Source of the DNA: Acidobacteriota bacterium
Lineage (GTDB): Bacteria > Acidobacteriota > Terriglobia > Terriglobales > Acidobacteriaceae
Direction: 5' to 3'
Length of the DNA stretch: 61,570 nucleotides
NCBI GenBank assembly: GCA_021810625.1
Contig: JAJZIJ010000014.1
Coordinates: forward strand, 1-61,570
This document shows, in pieces, positions 37,887 through 47,395 of the stretch. Made by a program: the position numbers and the translations under genes. The first letter of the stretch is position 1; each line of letters opens with the position of its first letter. The notes beneath the pieces are model-generated. The model had not been told where the DNA came from and did not search any database. It worked only from the letters and a program-made list of their open reading frames with translations.

Positions 37887-38224
37887 AGGCGAATGAGGAA
37901 ACATGAGACTGCCCAGCATAGAACAGCGGCGGGGCGGGAGCAAATGGATGAGAGATGTGCGCGCGCGGAATGCGCGAACACCGCAAAAAATGCCCGGTTG
38001 CGCGAAGGATGTTTGGCAGAGTCGAATCGGGAAAAATCTCACGAATATACGCCGAAAATCGTTTGGGGAAATTAAGGGGGATTCCCTTTTGCCGATATCG
38101 CTATTGTTCATATCCGTTGGCAGTATCTTGCGGCAGTGCGTTTCTGCACACGCCAGACAACCACACAGGCTATGAACTCGGAGGGTTTTTCACGTTACGC
38201 TCCGGCTTGGGAGGGAGTTCGCCT
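37887..38224. other. Divergent intergenic region without a gene
   Basis: The 338 bases separate the catabolic operon from the NHL protein gene and must hold both promoters. The frame of the NHL gene stays open through it but has no signal peptide or ribosome site, so I do not extend the gene. Confidence 0.5.
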
Positions 38225-41200
38225 ATGTCTTCTCCTACATTTTCGTCGCGCCATCGCTCGCGCTCCTTTGTCGTCGCCCGCTGCATCCGGATGGCGCTGC
38301 TGCTGACGGTCTTTTCTTTTCTGGCGACATCTGTGGCCCACGCGCAAGCATCCGTATCGGGGAGTGTGACCTTGGCTCCCACCATCAACACGCTTGCGGG
38401 CGATGGCACGGCAGGCTACGGCGGAGATGGAAGCTCCGCCACCAACGCCTTACTGAACAATCCCGAAGACACGGCGGTAGATAGCGCAGGCAACCTCTAC
38501 ATCGCGGATGCCTTCAACGATGCTGTCCGCAAGGTAACGGCAGCGACAGGGATTATCACCACTGTAGCAGGCACGGGCACGGCGGGCTATAACGGCGATG
38601 GAATCCTGGCCACCAGCGCCGAGTTGGACTTTCCCACCGGCGTGGCGATGGATAACGCGGGCAACCTCTACATCGCGGACAAAAACAATCAGCGTATTCG
38701 CAAGGTAACAGCGAGTACGGGAGACATCAGCACCGTGGCGGGCAATGGCACGGCGGGCTACAACGGAGATGGAATCCTGGCCACCAGCGCCGAGTTGAGC
38801 GCGCCCCAGGGCGTGGCGGTAGACGGCGCGGGCAATCTCTACATCGCGGATGAAAACAACCAGCGTATTCGCAAAGTGACAGCGAGTACGGGAGACATCA
38901 GCACCATAGCGGGCGATGGCACGACTGGCTACAACGGAGATGGAATCCTGGCCACCAGCGCCGAGTTGAACGATCCCCAGGGCGTGGCGGTAGACGGCGC
39001 GAGCAACCTGTACATCGCCGACAGCAACAACAGTCGCATCCGCAAGGTGACGGCAAGCACGGGAGACATCAGCACCGTGGCGGGCGATGGTACGTTTGGC
39101 TACGGCGGAGATGGAGGCTCGGCAACCAGCGCCGAGTTGAGCACTCCCACGGGCGTAATTGTGGACAACGCTGGCAATCTCTACATCGCAGATGAAAACA
39201 ACCAGCGCATCCGCAAGGTGACGGCGAGTACGGGAGACATCAGCACCGTAGTGGGCGATAGCTCAAATGGTTACACCGGAGATGGAGGCTTGGCCACCAG
39301 CGCCGAATTAAACAATCCCGAAGGCGTGGCGGTGGACGGATCGGACAATCTCTACATCGCGGACACTTTCAACCAGCGCATCCGCAAGGTGAGCGTAAAC
39401 ACGACCCTTCCCACGACAGTGGTGGGATCGACCTCGGCCTCGCAGAATATTTTTGTGCAGTTGACCACCGCCAGCGCCATCAGCAGCATCACCGTGCCCA
39501 AAGCGCAGAATAACGTGCAGGAGTTTACCGTCGGCACAGTGACGGGCTGCGCCACAGACGGAACCACCAGCAACGCCAGTGGTGCCGTCTGCACCGTTCC
39601 GATTACCTTCAACCCGCAGTATCCCGGCCCGCGCATGGGCGCGCTAACCGTCAATAACGGCAGCACTGTGGTGGGGACAGCAGGACTGTATGGCACGGGA
39701 CAAGGGCCAAAGGTCGTACAGTTGCCGGGAGGTCTGGACGCGGTGGCTGGCGGCGGCACAACCCCCGCAACCGCCGTAACGACGACCCCGGAGCCTGCCC
39801 TCGGCGCAGCTTTCACACTCACTTCCCTGGTGGTAAGTGAAGATGGCAACCTGTATATCGCCGACTTAAATAACTGCCTGGTCTATAAAGTGACAATGGC
39901 AACGGGCCAGATCGTGGTGGTGGCGGGAAACGATACCTACTCCGGCGGCACCGTGCCCAGTACAACGCCGGAGCCTGCCCTCGGCGCGGATATCACCCCC
40001 AGTGATGCGGTAGTGGATGGAGCCGGCAACCTGTACATCGCGGACAATGGCAATAGTCGCATCGAGCGGGTGGACGCGACTACACAGGAGATTGTAGTGG
40101 TGGCTGGCGGCGGCAGCGTGAAACCGACAACCACGCCGGAGGATGCCAGCAGCGCAAAACTGACATATCCCCAGGGCATTGCGCTGGATGGAGCCGGCAA
40201 CCTGTATATCGCAGATCAAGCCAACTCCCAGGTCGAGAAATTAACCGGGCTATCCACCGCCAGCCCACAGATCGTTGTGGTGGCGGGAACCGGCGGTTCC
40301 AGCGGCACATTTTCGAGTACAACCCCGGCAGCAGCCACTAGTGTGTCCATCAATCCCTTTGGCCTGGCCGTGGACAGCGCGGGCAACCTCTACATCGCAG
40401 ATCAAGGCTACATAGGCACCCCTTATCAGATTGACAAGTTGAACCCTGCTGGACAGATCGTGGCGGTGGCAGGGAACGGCAGCACTGTTCCAAGCACGAC
40501 GCCAGAACCAGCCACCAGCGCAAAATTAAGCCTCCCTTACGGCGTGGCCGTGGATGGAGCGGGCAACCTCTACATCCCAGACTTCGGAAATAAACTGCTG
40601 GAAAAGGTGGATGCGGCGACGCAGGAGATCGTCGTGGTGGCTGGCGGCGGCACAATTCCGAGCAGCACAACTTCGATCCCGGCTACCAGCGCGAAATTGG
40701 GCGATATACAAGCGGTGGCAGTGGATGGAGCGGGCAACTTTTACATTGCGGACTACACCAATAGCCTGGTAGATAAGGTAAGCGCCGCTGTGCTGCCCCT
40801 GAACTTCCCCAACACCTATGTGGGAGCCAGCAGCACTCCACAGACGGTGACGATCGCGAATATCGGCAACCAGGCGCTCGACATCCTAAGCCTGAGCGAT
40901 GCGGTGGACTTCCCGCTGGGAAGCGCCAGCACCTGCACAGCCACAGCCACCAGCGGGCAGACTTTGGGCGTAGGCAGCTCGTGCGACTTGACCTACACCT
41001 TCCAGCCAACAACGGGCGGCACGCTGAGCGAATCCTCGACGCTGACCGACAACACACCAAGCGGAGCAAGTACGCAGCAAGCGATCCCGTTCCTTGGGAC
41101 GGGGCTTCGATATGCGACAGCGACAACGCTGCTGGCCGCGCCGAGCACCTCCACTTACGGCCAAAGCGTGACGCTGACGGCAACCGTGACCAGCAGCGGC

Positions 41201-42295
41201 GGAACACCAAGCGGCACAGTAACGTTCTACAACGGAAGCACGTCTCTGGGCACGGGCACGCTGACCTCCAGTGGCGTGGCGAAACTGGCGACGACCTCGC
41301 TCCCCGTTGGCAGCGACAGCCTGACGGCCAGTTATGGCGTGACCGCAAAATACGCCGCCTCAACCTCAACTGCGACAACGGCAACCGTTACGGCAGCAAC
41401 AACGACAACCACGCTTTCCGCATCTCCAACCGGCGCCAGCTATGGCCAGAGCGTGACGCTGACGACAACCGTGACCAGCAGCGGCGGAACACCAGGCGGC
41501 ACGGTGACGTTTTACAACGGAAGCACCTCTCTGGGCACGGGCACGCTGAACTCCAGCGGCGTGGCGACACTACTGGCGACAACCGCGCTCCCCGTTGGCA
41601 GCGACAGCGTAACGGCTGGCTACACCGCAACAACAGACTACGCCGCCAGCGTCTCGTCGGCGGTGACACTGACGGTGATCCCGCCAAGCTATATGGTTAC
41701 GGCGAATCCATCTTCTCTGAGCATTGTGCAGGGGCAGACGGGATACGTCACGCTGACCATCACTCCCGTGGGAGACTACCTCGGCGCTCTCACGCTGAAC
41801 TGCGCCAATCTCCCAACCAATACACACTGCGTGTTCACGCAGAACGGCGCAATCAACAATGTGGCAACGCTCAGCGGTAATGGTCAAACGATGACGGTCG
41901 AACTGGCCATCCAGACCGGCAGCGTGACGCTGGCGCAATTGCAAGCGCCGCCCGCCATCTGGACTGGGGTTTCGCCCGTAAATCCACAAGGCCCGCCAAG
42001 TCCAATGCTGCCTGCGCTGGCCTTCTGGTGGCCGGGGAGCGTGGCTGGATTGGCAGCCTTGGAACGCAAGCGGCGCGTCTCGAAGATATCGCAGAAAATC
42101 TTACATCTCTGCCTGCTGGGGCTGGTGACCGGAGCGCTGGCTGCGGGCATCTCCGGCTGCGGCAGCGGAGCCAATCTCTCCAATGTCACGCCCTTCGGGA
42201 CTTCGACGATGACGGTGCAGGCGATTCCGACTGCGGGCAACGGACAGTCCAGCCAGAGTCTCAGTCTCAGCCTCAGCATCACCATCACGCAATAG
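38225..42295 (+). CDS. Secreted protein with two NHL propellers and Ig-like domains
   Basis: The 1356-residue protein has a signal peptide (core CIRMALLLTVFSFLA, cleavage near AHAQ). GGGAGGGAG stands 9 bases before the ATG. Six NHL repeats of exactly 57 residues begin at residue 58 (AGNLYIADKNNQRIRKVTA); a linker follows, then six more diverged repeats (about 505-855, GAGNLYIAD with VVVAGGG). A HYDIN/ASPM-like domain (about 858-955) and two bacterial Ig-like repeats of about 98 residues (958-1155, GQSVTLTTTVTSSGGT and VTFYNGSTSLGTG) come next. The tail has FWWPGSVAGLAALERKRR and a second hydrophobic stretch with GISGCGSG. Surface binding or adhesion is likely; the ligand is unknown. Confidence 0.87.
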   Translation: MSSPTFSSRHRSRSFVVARCIRMALLLTVFSFLATSVAHAQASVSGSVTLAPTINTLAGDGTAGYGGDGSSATNALLNNPEDTAVDSAGNLYIADAFNDAVRKVTAATGIITTVAGTGTAGYNGDGILATSAELDFPTGVAMDNAGNLYIADKNNQRIRKVTASTGDISTVAGNGTAGYNGDGILATSAELSAPQGVAVDGAGNLYIADENNQRIRKVTASTGDISTIAGDGTTGYNGDGILATSAELNDPQGVAVDGASNLYIADSNNSRIRKVTASTGDISTVAGDGTFGYGGDGGSATSAELSTPTGVIVDNAGNLYIADENNQRIRKVTASTGDISTVVGDSSNGYTGDGGLATSAELNNPEGVAVDGSDNLYIADTFNQRIRKVSVNTTLPTTVVGSTSASQNIFVQLTTASAISSITVPKAQNNVQEFTVGTVTGCATDGTTSNASGAVCTVPITFNPQYPGPRMGALTVNNGSTVVGTAGLYGTGQGPKVVQLPGGLDAVAGGGTTPATAVTTTPEPALGAAFTLTSLVVSEDGNLYIADLNNCLVYKVTMATGQIVVVAGNDTYSGGTVPSTTPEPALGADITPSDAVVDGAGNLYIADNGNSRIERVDATTQEIVVVAGGGSVKPTTTPEDASSAKLTYPQGIALDGAGNLYIADQANSQVEKLTGLSTASPQIVVVAGTGGSSGTFSSTTPAAATSVSINPFGLAVDSAGNLYIADQGYIGTPYQIDKLNPAGQIVAVAGNGSTVPSTTPEPATSAKLSLPYGVAVDGAGNLYIPDFGNKLLEKVDAATQEIVVVAGGGTIPSSTTSIPATSAKLGDIQAVAVDGAGNFYIADYTNSLVDKVSAAVLPLNFPNTYVGASSTPQTVTIANIGNQALDILSLSDAVDFPLGSASTCTATATSGQTLGVGSSCDLTYTFQPTTGGTLSESSTLTDNTPSGASTQQAIPFLGTGLRYATATTLLAAPSTSTYGQSVTLTATVTSSGGTPSGTVTFYNGSTSLGTGTLTSSGVAKLATTSLPVGSDSLTASYGVTAKYAASTSTATTATVTAATTTTTLSASPTGASYGQSVTLTTTVTSSGGTPGGTVTFYNGSTSLGTGTLNSSGVATLLATTALPVGSDSVTAGYTATTDYAASVSSAVTLTVIPPSYMVTANPSSLSIVQGQTGYVTLTITPVGDYLGALTLNCANLPTNTHCVFTQNGAINNVATLSGNGQTMTVELAIQTGSVTLAQLQAPPAIWTGVSPVNPQGPPSPMLPALAFWWPGSVAGLAALERKRRVSKISQKILHLCLLGLVTGALAAGISGCGSGANLSNVTPFGTSTMTVQAIPTAGNGQSSQSLSLSLSITITQ
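38396..39421 (+). repeat. Six tandem 171-bp coding repeats (NHL blades)
   Basis: The GCG/GCA codon that opens each blade recurs at 38396, 38567, 38738, 38909, 39080 and 39251, so the period is 171 bp throughout without any indel. Stretches of 40-70 bases are almost identical between units 2, 3 and 4. This implies recent tandem expansion or gene conversion within the array. Confidence 0.88.
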
Positions 42296-42437
42296 AAGGC
42301 AGGGATTGATCCAGCGAGTATCGCATCCCCTGCTCACACGCTTTGTTCTGGATTACGAATCGCCCCCGATGCCTGCGCTCGCTCCAGAAATACGCCCGCC
42401 AGATGCTACAATCGTACCTTCAGGTAAAGGTTTTTAC

Positions 42438-42513
42438 GGCGGCTATAGTTCAGTGGCAGAACGCCGGTCTGTGGCACCGGATGTCGTGGGTTCGACCCCC
42501 ACTAGCCGCCCCA
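42438..42513 (+). tRNA. tRNA-His (GTG)
   Basis: A 76-base cloverleaf starts GGCGGCTA and ends TAGCCGCCCCA. It has the histidine-specific extra 5' G (G-1) pairing with C73 and the CCA encoded. The anticodon GTG sits in GGTCTGTGGCACCGG; the T arm is GTGGGTTCGACCCCCAC. Confidence 0.97.
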
Positions 42514-42557
42514 AATTTTGTTGCAATTGCCGGGAATCTCCCGCGCAAAATTTCGTT

Positions 42558-43688
42558 ATGCGCCCAGACCCTCTCGCGCCACAAGCCGCTCCCGGCGATC
42601 CGGTTCCGCCCACCCCATCCATACAGAGCGCTGCATTGGCGGTGCCTCCCTGGTTCATCCCATTTGCCCCTCGCCGTTATTTGGGGCAGACCGTAAGCCA
42701 GCCCGACGCGCAGACGATCCTGGCAAATTTTCTACCGCGCAACATCCAGCTTCCCACACCGGAAAGTATCCTGGTCGAGGTCGAGGCCGCCACGCAGAGT
42801 CGCGTTCTCTGCCACTGTCATTGGCAGCCGGAACCGGTACGCAAAGAGCGCATGACGCTTCTGCTGCTGCATGGCCTGGAGGGATCTTCGCAGTCGCAAT
42901 ACATCATCGGCAACACGGGCAAGGCCATCCGCGCCGGCTGGAATGTAATCCGCATGAACATGCGCAACTGCGGCGGCACAGAGGCCGTATCGCCGACGCT
43001 CTATCATTCCGGACTCTCCGGGGATGTTGCCGCCGTAGCCGAGTATTTTGTTGCGCGGGAGCAGCTTCGCAACCTCTCCCTGGTGGGCTACTCGATGGGC
43101 GGCAACATGGTGCTGAAATGCGCGGGCGAGTGGGGAAAAGAATCGCCGCAATGGTTACGCGCCGTGGTCGGCGTCTCGCCAGTCGTCGATCTCGCCGCCA
43201 GCGCGGACGCGCTGCATTCTTTGCGCAATCGGGTGTACGAGTGGAATTTTCTGCTGAACATGCTGCGGTGCTATCGAAAAAAATCCAAGCTCTTCCCGGA
43301 TCATTTTCCCATCGAACCCAGCAGACAGGTGAGCAGCATTCGCGCCTTTGACGAATACATCGTCTCGCCCAACTGCAATTTTCTCAATGCGGACGACTAT
43401 CATTACCGCGCCGCCGCCGCGCGCATCGTGGATCGCATCGCCGTGCCCACGCTCATCCTGCATTCGCTCGACGATCCCTTCATCCGCCTGTTGCCGGAGA
43501 CACGGGAGAAAATCCTCGCCAACCCGGCCATCACGCTCATTGAGACCACGCATGGCGGGCATTGCGCCTTTCTGTCGCAACCGGAGGGCGAGGACGACGG
43601 CTACTGGGCCGAGCAGACTCTCATCCGCTTCATCGCATTTCAAATGTCCGCGGAAAATATAAAAAACAATGGGGTCGTTGCGCCGTGA
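42558..43688 (+). CDS. Alpha/beta hydrolase, YheT family
   Basis: The 376-residue protein has the YheT layout: LLLHGLEGSSQSQYI (oxyanion region), NMRNCGGTEAVSPTLYHSG and the nucleophile elbow GYSMGGNM with S179. D305 (LDDPFIR) and H335 (HGGHCAF) complete the triad. Proteins of this family are esterases of unknown natural substrate. The gene starts 44 bases after tRNA-His and its TGA overlaps the next ATG (ATGA), so it is coupled to the following hypothetical gene. The first 40 residues are Pro-rich and probably disordered. Confidence 0.9.
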   Translation: MRPDPLAPQAAPGDPVPPTPSIQSAALAVPPWFIPFAPRRYLGQTVSQPDAQTILANFLPRNIQLPTPESILVEVEAATQSRVLCHCHWQPEPVRKERMTLLLLHGLEGSSQSQYIIGNTGKAIRAGWNVIRMNMRNCGGTEAVSPTLYHSGLSGDVAAVAEYFVAREQLRNLSLVGYSMGGNMVLKCAGEWGKESPQWLRAVVGVSPVVDLAASADALHSLRNRVYEWNFLLNMLRCYRKKSKLFPDHFPIEPSRQVSSIRAFDEYIVSPNCNFLNADDYHYRAAAARIVDRIAVPTLILHSLDDPFIRLLPETREKILANPAITLIETTHGGHCAFLSQPEGEDDGYWAEQTLIRFIAFQMSAENIKNNGVVAP

Positions 43689-44335
43689 TGGACGCCGACT
43701 GGTCTGTCGAGTGCGCCGCCGATGATCCGCTCGTTGTCGTTCCGTGGAAAAATGCAGCGGGAACGATTACCTACATCGACCTGCGCGCCTTCCCCGATGC
43801 GCTCACGGAGATTCCAGAGGCCAGAGAGTCTCCCGCGCTGGCTGCGGCGCTGCGCCGATGGAACCAGTCTGACTCCCCAATCTTCACGGCCAAATGCGAT
43901 CTCTGGGCATATCCCGCCGATCTCTTCGATGCCGAAGACCTGCCTGGATTCGCCTTCGCCCACGGCGGCTATATCGACCTGATCCAGCGCGCCCCCCACC
44001 TCTTTGCCAGCTTCCCCCTTGCGGAGGCGCAACTGCGCCGATGGACAGAGGTCGCGCGCTCCCTTGCAACACCAAATGCCCGCTGCGAGTGGACGCTGCG
44101 CCGCGCATGGATTGCGCCTCCAGAACATGCGCCGGACTTGCCTTCATCCGAGACCCTGTACAGCAAAGGCTTTGCGACAACACTCTATGTCTGGGGATAT
44201 GGCGCATCTCCCCAGGCTGCCGCCGCAGCCTGGGCCAGCGCGCTGGATTGTCTTGTCGATCCGGTGCTGACACTGGGCGAAGGCTACAATAAAGTGGCAG
44301 GAAGAACCGCAGGAATGTCCCGCGCGGGCGAGTAG
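43688..44335 (+). CDS. Hypothetical protein coupled to YheT hydrolase
   Basis: The 215-residue soluble product starts in the ATGA overlap with the hydrolase. It is rich in Ala, Trp and acidic residues, with blocks VPWKNAAGTITYIDLRAF, CDLWAYPADLFDAEDLPGF and FATTLYVWGYGASPQAA. I do not recognise a family. Its last codons, GCG GGC GAG TAG, are also the first bases of tRNA-Arg, so the tRNA supplies its stop. The translational coupling suggests it works with the hydrolase. Confidence 0.75.
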   Translation: MDADWSVECAADDPLVVVPWKNAAGTITYIDLRAFPDALTEIPEARESPALAAALRRWNQSDSPIFTAKCDLWAYPADLFDAEDLPGFAFAHGGYIDLIQRAPHLFASFPLAEAQLRRWTEVARSLATPNARCEWTLRRAWIAPPEHAPDLPSSETLYSKGFATTLYVWGYGASPQAAAAAWASALDCLVDPVLTLGEGYNKVAGRTAGMSRAGE

Positions 44336-44402
44336 CTCAATCGGATAGAGCACCGGCCTTCTAAGCCGGGGGTTGTGGGTTCGATTCCCGCCTCGCCCAC
44401 CA
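44326..44402 (+). tRNA. tRNA-Arg (TCT)
   Basis: A 77-base cloverleaf runs from GGGCGAG to CTCGCCCACCA, with anticodon TCT in GGCCTTCTAAGCCGG and T arm GTGGGTTCGATTCCCGC. It reads AGA/AGG codons. The 3' CCA is encoded. Its first ten bases overlap the end of the upstream coding sequence. Confidence 0.97.
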
Positions 44403-44607
44403 TCTCCTGGCCCCGGTAAATTTCACGAGCGCCCGAATCCGCGCAAACCAACACTTGACGCATTTTCTTTTCATACGTAGCGTATGTCTCATATCCATAC
44501 ATGCAGGAACGTGGGTTGATTTTCAGGAACCAACGCGGAGATATGCCCTGTCGGAAAGCCTCGCGCTTGTTGTGATGGAGAAGTTTCTAAACTTGAAAGG
44601 GAATGCC

Positions 44608-45291
44608 GTGAAAAGAATATCTCTCCGCCACATTGTGGTTGGAATTGTTTTTGTGGGGGCAATTTCTGTATTGGCGCAGGCACAAAGCTCCACGCCTTTG
44701 ATGGATCGCCGGGCGTATGTAGGCGCGTTTATCGGAGCCAACACGGGGGGAATTCAGGTGGGAAATACCGGAACCGTTTCAGCCTTTGGATCGAATAATT
44801 CCCAGTCAGGCACCAATTTAACGGAAACGGGGGGAGCGGCTGGTGGCTTCGAGATGGGGTACTACGCCCACTACTTTGGGGCGGAAATTGACGATATCGT
44901 GGCGGGATGGACTACCCAGAGCGATGTCCCCACAACCGGAACCAGAAATGTGTTTCTGCTCAACGCCCTGGGACGTATTCCCATTTCAGCCTCATGGGGA
45001 ATGTGGTACCCCTATATGGGAATCGGGATGGGAATTGATGGAGGTAGCGCACAGAATCCCGACCTGGGCACACTCACCGAGAATCCCAGGTTGGCGGGGG
45101 ATCTTAAGTTTGGAGTTGCCTGGGTCTGGCCTAACGGATTCGGATTGTTTCTTGAAGATCAGAGTATTTTGGCTGGGATGAATCTGTCCGGCACGGTTCC
45201 GACTCAGTACGGCCCGGAAACGATAACGACGACGGGGACATCGCTCAATGGCGTGTTGGATGTTGGGGCAAGTTACACCTTCAAGCTTTAA
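44608..45291 (+). CDS. Putative outer-membrane beta-barrel protein
   Basis: The 227-residue product has signal peptide VKRISLRHIVVGIVFVGAIS, cleavage near AQAQ, and barrel-like strands (GAFIGANTGGIQV, GGFEMGYYAHYFGAEID, LNALGRIPIS, MGIGMGIDGG). It ends VLDVGASYTFKL. I prefer the GTG at 44608 because AAGGGA is 5 bases upstream; an in-frame ATG at 44575 lacks a ribosome site. The fold suggests an outer-membrane or periplasmic barrel of the OMP_b-brl kind. It stands 60 bases before another secreted barrel, so the two may be one operon. Confidence 0.75.
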   Translation: MKRISLRHIVVGIVFVGAISVLAQAQSSTPLMDRRAYVGAFIGANTGGIQVGNTGTVSAFGSNNSQSGTNLTETGGAAGGFEMGYYAHYFGAEIDDIVAGWTTQSDVPTTGTRNVFLLNALGRIPISASWGMWYPYMGIGMGIDGGSAQNPDLGTLTENPRLAGDLKFGVAWVWPNGFGLFLEDQSILAGMNLSGTVPTQYGPETITTTGTSLNGVLDVGASYTFKL

Positions 45292-45351
45292 GAATTTATT
45301 GAACAGCGGGTCGTGGTACAGTTTGCCTTTGACCTGAAAGAGATAGAATTC

Positions 45352-46035
45352 ATGGGATATCTGCGCCCGTCCCGGACATTGGCCTCCCTGTCCATCCTGC
45401 TGGGGATTGCCGTATCGTTTGCAAGCGCCCAATCCAACGCGCTGATACAACCAGAGGTCGCGAAAGATCAATCTCCCCTGCAACGATTTATCTTCGGCGA
45501 AAGCGTGGGGGCATCGCTTGTGACCGGGAACACCTCACAAACTACAACCACAGGCATGAGCCTCATCGTCAGCGCCGGCCCCCGCGTCAGTCATCGCTGG
45601 GCGTACCCCGTGGATCTCATCCTTTCCTTCGACGGAATTCCGCAGCCCATTCTCCAGCAGGAAGGACAGCCCAATGGAGGAATCGATCTGCTTGCATTTG
45701 CCCTCGATCCGGAATTTTTCCTGGCCAATAGCTCCCGTTGGGAAGCATACGCAACCGGGGGTGGTGGCATTTCCTTCAAGCGTGTGGTCTTCATGCGCCC
45801 CTGCTCCGTGTGTACCAATTCCTATGGCAACTATGCGACCGTGGCTTCGGAGTCAAGCTGGCAACCGGCAGTGGATGCTGGGGTTGGCGGCACTTATCGC
45901 ATCCATCCCGATGGCATCTTTCAGCTCTTCCAGGAGGCCCGGTATCTGTACATGTTTACCCCAAGGGGCCAATTTCCTGGCTTCAACACTGCCGGAACCG
46001 GCCTTGTGCTTCTGACATTCGGATTTCGGTTGTAG
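45352..46035 (+). CDS. Putative outer-membrane beta-barrel protein
   Basis: The 227-residue product has signal peptide MGYLRPSRTLASLSILLGIA, cleavage near ASAQ. It contains amphipathic strands (GESVGASLVTGNTSQT, MSLIVSAGPRVSHRWAYPVD, ATGGGGISFKRVVF) and closes with GTGLVLLTFGFRL. A CSVC pair (near 150) could form a disulfide in an exposed loop. It is not similar in landmarks to the 4.3-7.4 kb array. A hairpin (46042-46083) follows directly. Confidence 0.75.
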   Translation: MGYLRPSRTLASLSILLGIAVSFASAQSNALIQPEVAKDQSPLQRFIFGESVGASLVTGNTSQTTTTGMSLIVSAGPRVSHRWAYPVDLILSFDGIPQPILQQEGQPNGGIDLLAFALDPEFFLANSSRWEAYATGGGGISFKRVVFMRPCSVCTNSYGNYATVASESSWQPAVDAGVGGTYRIHPDGIFQLFQEARYLYMFTPRGQFPGFNTAGTGLVLLTFGFRL

Positions 46036-46041
46036 CCTTGG

Positions 46042-46083
46042 CGATACATTCCGAATCTCAGGATCGCGACCTGGAATGTATCG
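46042..46083 (+). terminator. Hairpin after the barrel gene
   Basis: CGATACATTCC (46042-46052) and GGAATGTATCG (46073-46083) form a perfect 11-bp stem with a 20-base loop, beginning 6 bases past the barrel stop. No U-tract follows, so it may be a terminator or a REP-like element. Confidence 0.5.
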
Positions 46084-46200
46084 TATTCCCCAGAACTCCC
46101 ACCTCCCCGCAAACGATACGGATTAAGGTGGAGTGCCTCACGCTTGACATTCGAGGATGAGGGAGTCCATTCTGGACTCTCCCGGAAGCGAGGGGGCTTT

Positions 46201-47202
46201 ATGCCAGTGTTTCGACTTTCCGCAAAATGGCTTTACGTCGCGCTGCTGGTTCTGTGTGTGGCTGCCGCAGTGGCGATCCTATGTCGCAAGGCAGTCGTGC
46301 ATAGCTTTGCCAAAGCGCAAAACAACATTGGCTGGATGTACGCATCGGGCCAGGGTGTGTCACGGAATCCCGCAAAGGCAGCGGTCTGGTACCGCAGAGC
46401 CGCCGAACACGGGCTTGCCGAAGCGCAAAACAGCCTGGGTCGGTTGTACGCCGAGGGTCAGGGCGTACCGCAGGACTACGCGCAGGCGGCGGTCTGGTAC
46501 AGCAAGGCGGCGGCACAGGGCAATGCTGAAGCACAAAACAACCTGGGCAGATTGTATGACCTTGGCCGGGGGATGCCGCAGGACTACGCACAGGCGGCGG
46601 TCTGGTACAACAAGGCGGCGGCGCAGGGACTTGCCGAAGCTCAAGACAACCTCGGCGTGTTGTACGCCTTTGGTCGGGGGATGCCGCAGGATGAGCGGCA
46701 GGCGGCGATCTTGTACCACGAGGCTGCCGAGCAGGGGCTTGCCAAGGCGCAAGCCGACCTTGGCTGGCTATACGTCCTTGGCCAGGGCGTGCAGCAGAGC
46801 TACGAGCAGGCGGCGATCTTGTTCCGCGCGGCTGCCGCGCAGGGAGATGCCAAAGCGGAAACCAACCTTGGCGTGATGTATGCCTTTGGCCAAGGCGTAC
46901 CGCAGAACTTTATACAGGCAGCGGACTGGACTCGCAAGGCTGCCGGACAAGGGTTTACCGAAGCGCAAACCAACCTGGCCCTGATGTACTACCAAGGCCA
47001 GGGCGTGCAGCAGAGCTATGCGGAAGCCTACTTCTGGTATGCTCTTGCGGTGATGGGAAAGCAGGCAGCGAATGTTAGGCCGGAAGAGGTGGCTATCGGA
47101 CGAGATGAAGCGGCCTCTCACCTGACACCGGCAGAGCGGCTCCAAGTGCAGGATCGCGTGCAAAAATGGGCTGCGACGCACCCAGCCAAAGCAGACATGT
47201 AA
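46201..47202 (+). CDS. Membrane-anchored Sel1-repeat protein
   Basis: The 333-residue protein has one N-terminal transmembrane helix (about 9-29, KWLYVALLVLCVAAAVAI) without a signal cleavage site. About eight 36-residue Sel1-like repeats follow (A-E-A-Q-N-N-L-G-x-L-Y and the G-Q-G-V-P-Q-D-Y-A-Q-A-A pattern) from residue 38 to 305. Sel1 repeats form alpha-solenoids that bind partner proteins. GAGGGGG lies before the ATG. The repeats are nearly identical at DNA level in the first half, showing recent internal duplication. Partner unknown. Confidence 0.88.
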   Translation: MPVFRLSAKWLYVALLVLCVAAAVAILCRKAVVHSFAKAQNNIGWMYASGQGVSRNPAKAAVWYRRAAEHGLAEAQNSLGRLYAEGQGVPQDYAQAAVWYSKAAAQGNAEAQNNLGRLYDLGRGMPQDYAQAAVWYNKAAAQGLAEAQDNLGVLYAFGRGMPQDERQAAILYHEAAEQGLAKAQADLGWLYVLGQGVQQSYEQAAILFRAAAAQGDAKAETNLGVMYAFGQGVPQNFIQAADWTRKAAGQGFTEAQTNLALMYYQGQGVQQSYAEAYFWYALAVMGKQAANVRPEEVAIGRDEAASHLTPAERLQVQDRVQKWAATHPAKADM

Positions 47203-47395
47203 CGAAGAGCCAATCTTGAATCCGGTTATGAATCCTGCATCATCTGCGGTTCACGGAATGATCGCAAGTTGGCATACTCCTCCGCAAGCTTCTCCTGTGG
47301 GATTGCCTCTGTGAGTGGATTTTCCCCGCAGAGCCATGTTTGATTCGTATTTCGCGGGTGCGCCCACGAATTCCAAAGAATGTATTGCGCAAGAT

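Noticed and set aside
37955-38224. N-terminal extension of the NHL protein
   Set aside because: The extra 90 codons have no signal peptide, whereas the ATG at 38225 has a ribosome site and a good signal peptide.
38396-39421. Noncoding satellite or CRISPR-like array
   Set aside because: The 171-bp period keeps the reading frame and encodes NHL blades, so it is a protein repeat.
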